Source of the DNA: Acidobacteriota bacterium
GTDB lineage: Bacteria; Acidobacteriota; Vicinamibacteria; Vicinamibacterales; Vicinamibacteraceae
Reading direction: 5' to 3'
DNA: 5,009 bases
NCBI GenBank assembly: GCA_013695405.1
Contig: JACDAO010000329.1
Span: forward strand, 1 to 5,009
Shown here: positions 1 through 5,009 of the stretch, one piece after another
How positions within the stretch are numbered: the stretch's first letter is position 1
Layout of the letters: every line of letters starts with the position of its first letter
Program-made: the position numbers and the translations under genes
The notes under the pieces: generated by a model
The model's database searches: none
Told to the model about the DNA's origin: nothing
What the model saw: the letters and a program-made list of their open reading frames with translations, nothing else

Positions 1-489
1 CACCGGCGGCTCGCCGACGCCACGCAGCGGCTCGAGGAGCAGCACCCCCAGCGTCAGCTCACCAGCCGGATGCGACGTCTGGCGGCGCTCGACGAGCGCC
101 TGCAGGCCGCGACGCGCGCAACGCCCATGCGGGCACAGGCGCGACTGGCCGCGAGCCGGCAGCGGCTGGCCGGGAGCGGACTCGACCACCGACTGGCACA
201 GGCCCGTCGTCGCGTCGATCACCACATCAGCCGGATCGGCGCCGCCATGACCAGCGCGAGCCACGATCGCGACCGGCACCTGTCGATGCTGTCGGCGCAA
301 CTGGACGCCCTCAGCCCGTTGCGCACACTGGCGCGCGGCTACGCGATCTGCTGGGATGCCAGCCATACTCGACTCGTCCGTAGCGTCGCCGCGGTGATGC
401 CAGGCGACCGGATCCACGTGCAGTTGCCCGATGGCGAGCTGCAGTGTGCCGTGGACGACTCCCCGTCCACCGCCGCCCCACGTCCATGA
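1..489 (+). CDS. xseA: Exodeoxyribonuclease VII large subunit, C-terminal part (5' end outside window)
   Basis: Exonuclease VII is a cytoplasmic XseA-XseB complex that degrades single-stranded DNA from both ends to short oligonucleotides. The frame is open from base 1, so the gene starts upstream; 162 C-terminal residues are present, while full-length family members are about 400 or more. The first ~90 visible residues are rich in Arg, Leu, Gln and Ala with heptad-like spacing, matching the long coiled-coil segment of the family. The motif SPLRTLARGYAI (fragment residues 105-116) is the strongly conserved block near the XseA C-terminus. A short beta-rich tail with PGDRIHVQLPDGEL follows, as expected for this family. 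The N-terminal OB-fold and catalytic core are not in the window. Its TGA stop (487-489) overlaps the ATG of xseB, the partner subunit, which supports the assignment strongly. Confidence 0.95.
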   Translation, partial: HRRLADATQRLEEQHPQRQLTSRMRRLAALDERLQAATRATPMRAQARLAASRQRLAGSGLDHRLAQARRRVDHHISRIGAAMTSASHDRDRHLSMLSAQLDALSPLRTLARGYAICWDASHTRLVRSVAAVMPGDRIHVQLPDGELQCAVDDSPSTAAPRP

Positions 490-740
490 CCGACCCCACC
501 GACTTCGAACAGGCGATCAGCGAGCTCGATCAGATCGTCCGCGCCCTCGAGCAGGGCGACCTGCCGCTCGAACAATCGCTCGGCTTGTTCGAGCGCGGCG
601 TCAAGCTCTCGCGGTTCTGCCACGAGCGCCTCGAGGACGCCGAGAAGCGTATCCAGGTGCTGACCGAAGGCGGCGGCCTGCGCGACGAGACCGCCGCCTT
701 CGAGAAAGACCTCGCGCCCCGGCTGCCCGATCGCGGATGA
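486..740 (+). CDS. xseB: Exodeoxyribonuclease VII small subunit
   Basis: This is the small helical subunit of exonuclease VII, which binds the coiled-coil region of XseA and is needed for activity. The product is 84 residues, the usual family length of about 70-90. The sequence shows the standard pattern: FEQAISELDQIVRALEQGDL (residues 7-26), then LEQSLGLFERG, a Cys in the second helix and an LEDAEKRI segment. The C-terminal ~25 residues are a charged, less conserved tail. ATG 486 is chosen because it overlaps the xseA stop (ATGA) and places the conserved FE motif at residue 7. An upstream in-frame ATG at 444 would add 14 residues inside xseA with no family counterpart. No Shine-Dalgarno sequence is evident, so translation is probably coupled to xseA. 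Confidence 0.96.
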   Translation: MTDPTDFEQAISELDQIVRALEQGDLPLEQSLGLFERGVKLSRFCHERLEDAEKRIQVLTEGGGLRDETAAFEKDLAPRLPDRG

Positions 741-1666
741 GCGCGCCGGACTTCGCGACATTCGCCGACGCCTGCCGTCGCGATCTGGAGCAGGCCCTCG
801 AGCGCTGGCTGCCGACGCCGCCGGACTGCCCGTCCCGCCTGCACGAGGTGATGCGCTACAGCCTGCTCGCGGGGGGCAAACGGCTGCGGCCGGTGCTGGT
901 GCAGGCTGCGGCCGACGCAGTCGCGCAGGGTCATCCCGATGCCCGCACGCTGGCGCTGCCGGCGGCCTGTGCCCTCGAGATGATCCACACCTACTCGCTG
1001 GTGCACGACGATCTGCCGGCGATGGACAACGACACGTTGCGACGGGGCCGGGCCACCGCGCACGTGGTCTATGGCGACGCCCTGGCCATCCTGTCGGGGG
1101 ACGGGCTGCTCACCGAGGCGTTCGCGCTGCTGGCTCGCGAACCGTCGCTCGACAGCCCGGCGATCGCCCAGCGCAAGCTGCTGACGATGGCGCTGATTGC
1201 CGCGTCGGCGGGCGTGTCGGGCATGGTCGGCGGACAGGTGCTCGACCTGCAATGGGAAGGCGCACCCCGCCAGGCCGTCATCGACGATGACCTGGCGCGC
1301 CTGCAGGACGTGCACGCCCGCAAGACCGGGGCGTTGATCCGCGCCTCCACCGGCGCCGGCGCGATCATGGCCGGGGCGGCGCCCGACGCGGTGGCCGCGA
1401 TCGACGCCTACGGCACCGAGCTCGGTCTGTGCTTCCAGATCGTCGACGACGTGCTCGACGTGGAGGGCACCGCGGACGAACTCGGCAAGCATGCCGGCAA
1501 GGACGAAGCGGCCGGCAAGCTGACCTACCCGGCACTGTTCGGCGTCGACGGATCGCGGCGGCGCGCCGAGGGCTGTGTCACCCGCGGCCGCGCCGCGCTC
1601 GACCGGGCCGGCCTGTCGGGACACCTGCCCGCGGTCCTCGACTGGGCCCTGACCCGCCGCACGTGA
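737..1666 (+). CDS. ispA: Polyprenyl (probably farnesyl) diphosphate synthase
   Basis: This cytoplasmic trans-isoprenyl diphosphate synthase condenses IPP with DMAPP and GPP, probably giving farnesyl diphosphate, the precursor for undecaprenyl phosphate and quinone side chains. The product has 309 residues, close to E. coli IspA (299). It contains GGKRLRP (46-52, IPP binding), the first Asp-rich motif DDLPAMD (91-97) with the two-residue insertion typical of bacterial type II enzymes, the second Asp-rich motif DDVLD (237-241, preceded by FQIV) and a downstream GKLTYPALFG block. Tyr86 and Ser87 lie five and four residues before the first motif, where small or aromatic residues set chain length, and resemble the farnesyl enzyme. 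Geranylgeranyl synthase remains possible. ATG 737 overlaps the xseB stop (ATGA); the longer open frame back to 431 lies over xseB and has no family support. xseB-ispA adjacency is common in bacteria. Confidence 0.95.
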   Translation: MSAPDFATFADACRRDLEQALERWLPTPPDCPSRLHEVMRYSLLAGGKRLRPVLVQAAADAVAQGHPDARTLALPAACALEMIHTYSLVHDDLPAMDNDTLRRGRATAHVVYGDALAILSGDGLLTEAFALLAREPSLDSPAIAQRKLLTMALIAASAGVSGMVGGQVLDLQWEGAPRQAVIDDDLARLQDVHARKTGALIRASTGAGAIMAGAAPDAVAAIDAYGTELGLCFQIVDDVLDVEGTADELGKHAGKDEAAGKLTYPALFGVDGSRRRAEGCVTRGRAALDRAGLSGHLPAVLDWALTRRT

Positions 1667-2427
1667 CTGCCGCTCGTCGCGCACGCGTCAGACTCGATGT
1701 GCTGCTGGTGCAGCGCGAGCTGGCGCCCTCGCGCGAACGGGCTCGAGCGCTGATTCTGGCCGGTCACGTGGTGCTGCCCGGCGCCTCGACATCGCCCAAG
1801 CCCGGTCACCTGGTCGATGCCGATGCCGAGGTCACGCTGCACCAGCCCGATCACGCGTACGTCGGCCGGGGCGCACTCAAGCTGGCCCACGCGCTCGACA
1901 CCTTCGGCATCGTGGTCGACGGCCGCGAGGCCCTCGACGTCGGCGCCTCGACCGGCGGCTTCACCGACGTGCTGCTGCGCCGCGGCGCGACGCACGTCGT
2001 CGCGCTCGATGTCGGGCACAATCAGCTCGATTGGCGGCTGCGGTCCGATCCACGCGTCAGCTGCCTCGAACGCGTCAACGCCCGCCACCTGCGGCCGGAG
2101 CATCTTCCCGAGACCCACCGTGCCTTCGACATCGTCACCGCCGACGTCTCGTTCATCTCGCTGCGGTACATTCTGCCGGTGGTGCCGGCGCTGCTGCGGC
2201 CAGGCGCCGACGTGATCACGCTGGTCAAGCCGCAGTTCGAGGCGGGTCGCGACGAAGTCGGCAGGCACGGGGTGGTGCGTGACGAAGCGATCCGCGTCCG
2301 CGTGCTGCAGGAAGTGATTGACGCGGCGGCCGCGCTCGGCCTGCACGCGCACGGACAAGCGCCCTCGCCAATCGAGGGCATGGAAGGCAACCTCGAATGG
2401 CTGGCGCACTTCCGCAGGCACCCATGA
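1663..2427 (+). CDS. tlyA: TlyA family rRNA (cytidine-2'-O)-methyltransferase
   Basis: TlyA uses S-adenosylmethionine to 2'-O-methylate 23S rRNA C1920 and, in type II members, also 16S rRNA C1409; loss confers capreomycin/viomycin resistance in mycobacteria. The 254-residue product has an N-terminal S4 RNA-binding domain (about residues 9-60, including RLDVLLVQREL and SRERARALI), a linker with YVGRGALKL (66-74), and an FtsJ-like Rossmann methyltransferase domain with the SAM-binding motif DVGASTGGFTDVLL (92-105). Further conserved blocks are ADVSFISL (160-167) and LVKPQFEAG (187-195). Lys73, Asp161, Lys189 and Glu245 line up by eye with the family K-D-K-E catalytic tetrad. The start is GTG 1663, overlapping the ispA stop as GTGA; an upstream in-frame ATG at 1429 lies within ispA. 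The protein ends only 9 residues after Glu245, lacking the tail of mycobacterial TlyA. The old name 'hemolysin A' for this family is misleading. Confidence 0.95.
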   Translation: MTAARRARVRLDVLLVQRELAPSRERARALILAGHVVLPGASTSPKPGHLVDADAEVTLHQPDHAYVGRGALKLAHALDTFGIVVDGREALDVGASTGGFTDVLLRRGATHVVALDVGHNQLDWRLRSDPRVSCLERVNARHLRPEHLPETHRAFDIVTADVSFISLRYILPVVPALLRPGADVITLVKPQFEAGRDEVGRHGVVRDEAIRVRVLQEVIDAAAALGLHAHGQAPSPIEGMEGNLEWLAHFRRHP

Positions 2428-3320
2428 CCGTCAGCATCCGCCACGTCGGGATCGTCGCCAAGCCCGGGCTGGCCGAGGCAGCCGACCTGCTGCTGGCGGT
2501 CGGACACTGGCTGCAGGCGCGCGGCGTGACGCCGCACTACGACCGGCCGACCGCGGCCCTCACCGAGGGCGATCTGCCCGGCGAGGTCGATGAGCCCGAC
2601 ACGCTCGGCGCCGAGGTGCAGATGATGCTGGTGCTCGGCGGCGACGGCACGCTGCTCGGCACCGCCGGACGGCTCGCCCGTGGCAACTACGACGTCCCGG
2701 TGCTAGCGGTCAATTACGGCAGCCTCGGGTTCCTCACCGAGGTGACGCTGCCAGAGGTGTACGGAGCGCTTGGCCGGGCCCTCGACGGCGAGGCGCCCGA
2801 GGAGCGGCGCTTGATGCTGGCGGCCACGGTCCAGCGCGCCGGCGGCGAGGAGGAACGGCACCTCGCGCTCAACGACGTGGTGATCACCAAGGGCGCGCTG
2901 TCGCGGATGATCGACCTGGCGGCGTCGGCCGACGGGCAGCTGATCGCGCACTTCAAGGCCGACGGCCTGATCGTCGCCTCGCCAACGGGATCGACCGCGT
3001 ACAACCTCTCGGCCGGGGGTCCGATCGTCCACCCCGGCGTCGACGCGGTGGTGTTGACGCCGATCGCGCCGCACACCCTCACCAACCGCCCGGTCGTGCT
3101 GCCGGCCTCGGCCGCCCTCGAACTGCGCGCGGTGGCCGAAGACGGCCGGTTGGTGCGCGACGAGACCTACGTCACCTTCGACGGCCAGACCGGCGCCATC
3201 CTCGCCCCGGGCGACAGCATCCGCGTCACCCGCGCGGCCTATGCCCTGCGCTTGCTGAAGCCCGGCAACCGCGGCTACTTCCAGATGCTGCGCCAGAAGC
3301 TGCGGTGGGCGGAACGATAA
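2424..3320 (+). CDS. nadK: NAD kinase
   Basis: NAD kinase phosphorylates the 2'-hydroxyl of the NAD adenosine ribose using ATP or polyphosphate, the only de novo source of NADP(H); it is a cytoplasmic, usually oligomeric enzyme. The product has 298 residues, a normal length. The N-terminal strand VGIVAKPG (8-15) is followed by the diagnostic GGDGT motif (72-76) with catalytic Asp74, then YGSLGFLTE, the NE/D motif present here as Asn150-Asp151 in LNDVVITKGALS, and the Gly-rich SPTGSTAYNLSAGGP block (186-200) that binds the second nucleotide site. The C-terminal HTLTNRPVVLP and TFDGQTG blocks are also family-typical. ATG 2424 overlaps the tlyA stop (ATGA) and sits just before the first strand. 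It is the last gene of the plus-strand operon and ends 18 bases from the stop codon of the convergent mltG. Confidence 0.96.
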   Translation: MTVSIRHVGIVAKPGLAEAADLLLAVGHWLQARGVTPHYDRPTAALTEGDLPGEVDEPDTLGAEVQMMLVLGGDGTLLGTAGRLARGNYDVPVLAVNYGSLGFLTEVTLPEVYGALGRALDGEAPEERRLMLAATVQRAGGEEERHLALNDVVITKGALSRMIDLAASADGQLIAHFKADGLIVASPTGSTAYNLSAGGPIVHPGVDAVVLTPIAPHTLTNRPVVLPASAALELRAVAEDGRLVRDETYVTFDGQTGAILAPGDSIRVTRAAYALRLLKPGNRGYFQMLRQKLRWAER

Positions 3321-3338
3321 GTTCAGAATTGGGGTGGC

Positions 3339-3363
3339 CTACTTCCGCTCCCGCCGGAAGTAG
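3339..3363. terminator. Stem-loop at the convergent nadK/mltG 3' ends, candidate bidirectional terminator
   Basis: CTACTTCCG (3339-3347) and CGGAAGTAG (3355-3363) are perfect inverted copies, giving a 9-bp stem with a 7-base loop (CTCCCGC). The stem contains the mltG stop codon and its last codons, and starts 19 bases after the nadK stop. Position between two converging transcripts suggests a shared terminator or 3'-end stabiliser. No T-run follows on either strand, so it is not a canonical intrinsic terminator; Rho-dependent termination or simple coincidence are alternatives. Confidence 0.4.
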
Positions 3364-4361
3364 TCCACCTGCCACTCCTGCACGTTGCGGTTGTGATCGG
3401 GCAGGTTGCTCGCGAAGACGTGCGAACCGTCGTTGCGGCTGACGAAGTACAGCGAATCGACATTGGCGGGCGCCAGCGTGGCTTCGAGCGAGGCCTTGCC
3501 GGGTGAGGCGATCGGCCCGGGCGGCAAGCCCGGATAGCGGTACGTGTTGTACGGCGAGTCGACTTGCAGCCCGGCGCGGGTCAGGTTGCCGTTCCATTGA
3601 CCGGCCCGCTTGAGCGCATAGATGACCGTCGGATCGGCCTGCATCGGCATGCCGATCTTCAGGCGGTTGTGGTACACCGCCGCTACCTTCGGCCGTTCCT
3701 CGCCACGCGCGGTTTCCTTCTCGACCAGCGCCGCCAGCGACACCACCTGGCGCACCGAGAGGCCGGTTGCCTTGGCGCGGGCCTGCATCTGCTGATCGAA
3801 AACGCCGAGGAATCGGCTGGTCATCCGCTGCACCAGCGCCGCAGCGTCGGTGTGCCGCGGCAGGTGGTAGGTGTCGGGAAACAGGTAGCCCTCGAGCGTG
3901 TCGGCCTCGGGGTCGAGCGACTTGATCGCCGCGGCATCGCGCGATGCCGTCACGAACGATCGCGCGTCGCCCAGCCCGGCCTGGGCGAACAGTTGTGCCA
4001 TCTCCTCGATCGTCAGGCCTTCGGGGAAGGTCAGCGGCACCAGGTAGACGTCGCCGCGCGCGAGGCGATCGATCACCATCGCGGGTGGCTGGGCCTCCAT
4101 GAAGCGATACTCGCCGGCCTTGAGGGATCGCCCGCCGCCTGACCAGCGCCAGGCCAGTCGGAAGGTCAGCTCGTCGCGGACCACGCCGGCCGCGACCAGG
4201 CGCCGGCCGATGCCGATCGTGCTCTCGCCCGGCGGCACCTCGACGAATTGCTCGCCGGTGAAGCCGGCGTATGGGACCGACACCCGACGAGAGACCCAGA
4301 ACGCGGCGCCGGCACCCAGCACCAGGACGAGCAGCAGCACGAACAACAGGAAGCGCTTCAC
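3339..4361 (-). CDS. mltG: Endolytic murein transglycosylase MltG
   Basis: MltG (YceG family) is an inner-membrane lytic transglycosylase that cleaves nascent glycan strands and is thought to terminate peptidoglycan polymerisation. The 340-residue product, the usual length, has a short positive N-terminus and one transmembrane segment (about residues 4-22), leaving the rest in the periplasm. A LysM-like region follows (about 37-105). The catalytic domain carries FPEGLTIEEMA (112-122), LEGYLFPDTY (156-165), the VEKET signature with proposed catalytic Glu214, MPMQADPTVIYAL (238-250) and the block NTYRYPGLPPGPIASPG (272-288). The start is GTG (complement of 4359-4361), inside the TGA stop of ruvX (GTGA overlap); AGGA lies 10 bases upstream as a weak ribosome-binding site. 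The ruvX-mltG pairing recurs in several bacterial groups. No frameshift or truncation is seen. Confidence 0.96.
   Translation of the reverse strand: MKRFLLFVLLLVLVLGAGAAFWVSRRVSVPYAGFTGEQFVEVPPGESTIGIGRRLVAAGVVRDELTFRLAWRWSGGGRSLKAGEYRFMEAQPPAMVIDRLARGDVYLVPLTFPEGLTIEEMAQLFAQAGLGDARSFVTASRDAAAIKSLDPEADTLEGYLFPDTYHLPRHTDAAALVQRMTSRFLGVFDQQMQARAKATGLSVRQVVSLAALVEKETARGEERPKVAAVYHNRLKIGMPMQADPTVIYALKRAGQWNGNLTRAGLQVDSPYNTYRYPGLPPGPIASPGKASLEATLAPANVDSLYFVSRNDGSHVFASNLPDHNRNVQEWQVDYFRRERK
3932..3949. repeat. 18-bp perfect palindrome inside mltG
   Basis: CGGCATCGC is followed directly by its reverse complement GCGATGCCG, making an 18-base perfect palindrome with no spacer. It lies within mltG codons for residues around 138-144 (ASRDAAA), a variable part of the protein. 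I see only this one copy. With this base composition one such palindrome in 5 kb is unexpected but not very improbable, so it may be chance. Confidence 0.5.
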
Positions 4362-4798
4362 GTGAGGGTCATCCTGGGATGAGTGTCGAGGTATTCCTGC
4401 AGCAGCACCGCGGCGGCCGCGGCGTCGAGGTTCGCCTTGCGCCTGGCCCAGTCACGTTCGCGGCGGGCCAGCAGCGATTCGGCTTCGACGCTGGTCAGCC
4501 GCTCGTCCAAGGGCACCACCGGCACCGGCAGCTTTTTCGAGAGCCGCTCGATGAAGTCGAGGGCTGCGGGCGTGAAGTCGGTGGCGCTGCCGTCGAGCCG
4601 CTTGGGAACGCCGACGACCACCGCCGCCAGATCTTCGTCCTCGGTGCGGAATCGGGCGATCACGGCCAGCAGCGCCGTCCATTGGTTGCGCAACGACGTG
4701 CCGTGCACGACTTCGAGCGGACGGGCCAGCACGCCCGAGGCGTCGCTGACCGCCACCCCGGTCCGCCTGTGGCCCAAATCAAACGCCAGCACGCGCAC
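4358..4798 (-). CDS. ruvX: Putative pre-16S rRNA nuclease / Holliday junction resolvase-like protein RuvX (YqgF)
   Basis: RuvX/YqgF is a small cytoplasmic protein with an RNase H/RuvC-like fold; family members are linked to 5' maturation of 16S rRNA and to Holliday-junction resolution. The predicted product is 146 residues, the normal length. It begins with the hallmark VLAFDLGHRRTGVAVSD (residues 3-19, acidic Asp7), followed by VVGVPKRLDGS (61-71), LDERLTS (97-103) and the C-terminal LDAAAAAVLLQEYLD (124-138) with Asp125; Asp7, Glu99 and Asp125 are the likely metal-binding acids. The start is assigned to GTG at 4796-4798, just before the first beta strand; GTG 4790-4792 or CTG 4805-4807 are possible. 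The frame continues to 4987, but that Arg/Pro-rich extension has no family counterpart and lies antisense to another probable gene. No Shine-Dalgarno sequence precedes the start. It overlaps mltG by four bases. Confidence 0.95.
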   Translation of the reverse strand: MRVLAFDLGHRRTGVAVSDASGVLARPLEVVHGTSLRNQWTALLAVIARFRTEDEDLAAVVVGVPKRLDGSATDFTPAALDFIERLSKKLPVPVVPLDERLTSVEAESLLARRERDWARRKANLDAAAAAVLLQEYLDTHPRMTLT

Positions 4799-4806
4799 GC
4801 CGAACA

Positions 4807-4812
4807 GCGTAA
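4807..4812 (-). promoter_or_regulatory. Possible -10 element for ruvX-mltG
   Basis: On the minus strand TACGCT fits the TAnnnT pattern of a sigma-70 -10 box and lies 8 bases before the proposed ruvX GTG. A transcript from it would start at or within a base or two of the start codon, consistent with a leaderless message and with the lack of a Shine-Dalgarno sequence. No convincing -35 box is visible about 17 bases upstream. This is a short, weak match. Confidence 0.25.
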
Positions 4813-4839
4813 CAGGTAGGGGGCGCGGCGCTTCCGGCC

Positions 4840-4845
4840 GATACT
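4840..4845 (+). promoter_or_regulatory. Possible -10 element for the divergent right-end gene
   Basis: GATACT on the plus strand resembles the TATAAT -10 consensus at four of six positions, and it ends 6 bases before GTG 4852, so transcription could begin at the start codon. It lies in the spacer of a small inverted repeat, CGGCC (4835-4839) and GGCCG (4848-4852), which could be an operator or chance in GC-rich DNA. No recognisable -35 element is present. Confidence 0.3.
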
Positions 4846-4851
4846 GTGGCC

Positions 4852-5009
4852 GTGGGACTGGTTGCCGCCCTGCTCGTGCTCGTGCTCGCCCAGTCGCCGC
4901 AGTCGGCGCCGCCACAGACGCCCGAACCGCCCGCCGCGCCATCGACCGGTGTGCCACAGGACGATGGCCGTCCAGCTGGCACCGCATCGCCTGCCGACCT
5001 GGTGCGGGC
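4852..5009 (+). CDS. Probable exported protein of unknown function, N-terminal part (runs off window)
   Basis: I do not recognise this gene. From GTG 4852 the frame is open to the window end (52 full codons plus two bases) with strongly G/C-biased third positions, as in neighbouring genes. The translation opens with a hydrophobic stretch, MGLVAALLVLVLAQSP, and continues into a Pro/Ala/Gln/Thr-rich segment to about residue 45, ending ADLVR. This looks like a signal peptide or membrane anchor followed by a low-complexity linker, so an exported protein is inferred; the lack of Lys or Arg before the hydrophobic core is atypical. An in-frame TAA at 4810-4812 limits the start to GTG 4846 or GTG 4852; the latter is chosen because of the GATACT box just upstream. 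It is divergent from ruvX, with about 50 bases between the starts. Confidence 0.5.
   Translation, partial: MGLVAALLVLVLAQSPQSAPPQTPEPPAAPSTGVPQDDGRPAGTASPADLVR

Noticed and set aside
431..736. N-terminal extension of the ispA frame back to 431
   Set aside because: It would lie over the whole of xseB in another frame, and its Arg/Pro-rich sequence has no counterpart in prenyl synthases. ATG 737 overlaps the xseB stop and gives a normal-length enzyme.
1429..1662. N-terminal extension of the tlyA frame back to ATG 1429
   Set aside because: It overlaps the essential second Asp-rich region of ispA and encodes an Arg-rich shadow. GTG 1663 gives a standard S4-domain start.
530..1684. Long minus-strand open frame (384 codons) opposite xseB and ispA
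   Set aside because: It is antisense to two well-supported genes, is rich in Arg, Gln, Gly and His, and has no recognisable motif. Long antisense frames are expected in GC-rich coding DNA.
1525..2421. Minus-strand open frame (298 codons) opposite tlyA
   Set aside because: It is antisense to a complete TlyA with all catalytic motifs. Its translation is a low-complexity shadow without domains.
3564..4365. Plus-strand open frames opposite mltG (192 and 88 codons)
   Set aside because: They are shadows of mltG, which has a full set of family motifs. The translations show no domain or membrane pattern.
4271..4819. Plus-strand open frame (182 codons) opposite ruvX and the mltG start
   Set aside because: It is antisense to a complete RuvX and its compositionally biased translation has no recognisable motif.
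4868..4889. CTCGTG-type short tandem repetition
   Set aside because: It is the coding consequence of alternating Leu and Val codons in a hydrophobic segment, with too few units to call a repeat array.
4799..4987. 63-codon N-terminal extension of ruvX
   Set aside because: The Arg/Pro/Ala-rich sequence is not part of any RuvX, whose proteins begin right before the first Asp-containing strand. It is antisense to a probable exported-protein gene with better codon character.
1..5009. A novel multi-gene system such as defence, toxin-antitoxin, secondary metabolism or a mobile element
   Set aside because: Nearly all bases belong to recognised housekeeping genes. There are no direct-repeat arrays, transposase motifs, tRNA-like structures or abrupt composition changes visible.

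Overview
This is an ordinary chromosomal housekeeping region from a GC-rich bacterium (GC is clearly high by eye; I did not count it). I found no mobile element, tRNA, rRNA, CRISPR array or novel defence-type system. The gene set (xseA-xseB-ispA-tlyA-nadK facing a ruvX-mltG pair), the G/C-ending codons and the NAD kinase sequence style suggest a GC-rich Gram-negative lineage. Acidobacteriota (Vicinamibacteria-like) is my first guess and Myxococcota or other former deltaproteobacteria the alternative. This is inference from memory of gene order and protein style, not a search result.

Layout. Positions 1-3320 hold a five-gene plus-strand operon whose first gene enters from outside the window: the C-terminal part of XseA (exonuclease VII large subunit), XseB (small subunit), IspA (short-chain, probably farnesyl, diphosphate synthase), TlyA (rRNA 2'-O-methyltransferase) and NadK (NAD kinase). 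Each gene starts inside the stop codon of the previous one (ATGA or GTGA), so the unit should be co-transcribed and translationally coupled. A gap of only 18 bases (3321-3338) separates it from a convergent minus-strand pair. That pair, read from right to left, is ruvX (4798-4358) and mltG (4361-3339), again joined by a GTGA overlap. A stem-loop spans the mltG stop codon where the two transcripts converge.

Right of ruvX, about 50 bases (4799-4851) form a divergent intergenic region. A plus-strand gene then begins at 4852, or less likely 4846, and runs off the window end. Its start encodes a hydrophobic stretch followed by a Pro/Ala/Gln-rich region, typical of an exported protein. It is not recognisable further.

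The genes do not form a single pathway. Exonuclease VII serves DNA repair, IspA makes isoprenoid precursor for quinones and the cell-wall lipid carrier, TlyA modifies ribosomes, NadK makes NADP, RuvX is an RNase H-fold putative resolvase or rRNA-processing nuclease, and MltG is the lytic transglycosylase thought to terminate peptidoglycan strands. This is a typical grouping of small essential or near-essential genes. The points most worth a second look are the uniform 4-base overlaps without clear ribosome-binding sites, the absence of dxs between ispA and tlyA, the short TlyA C-terminus, the convergent stem-loop, and possible leaderless starts in the divergent region.
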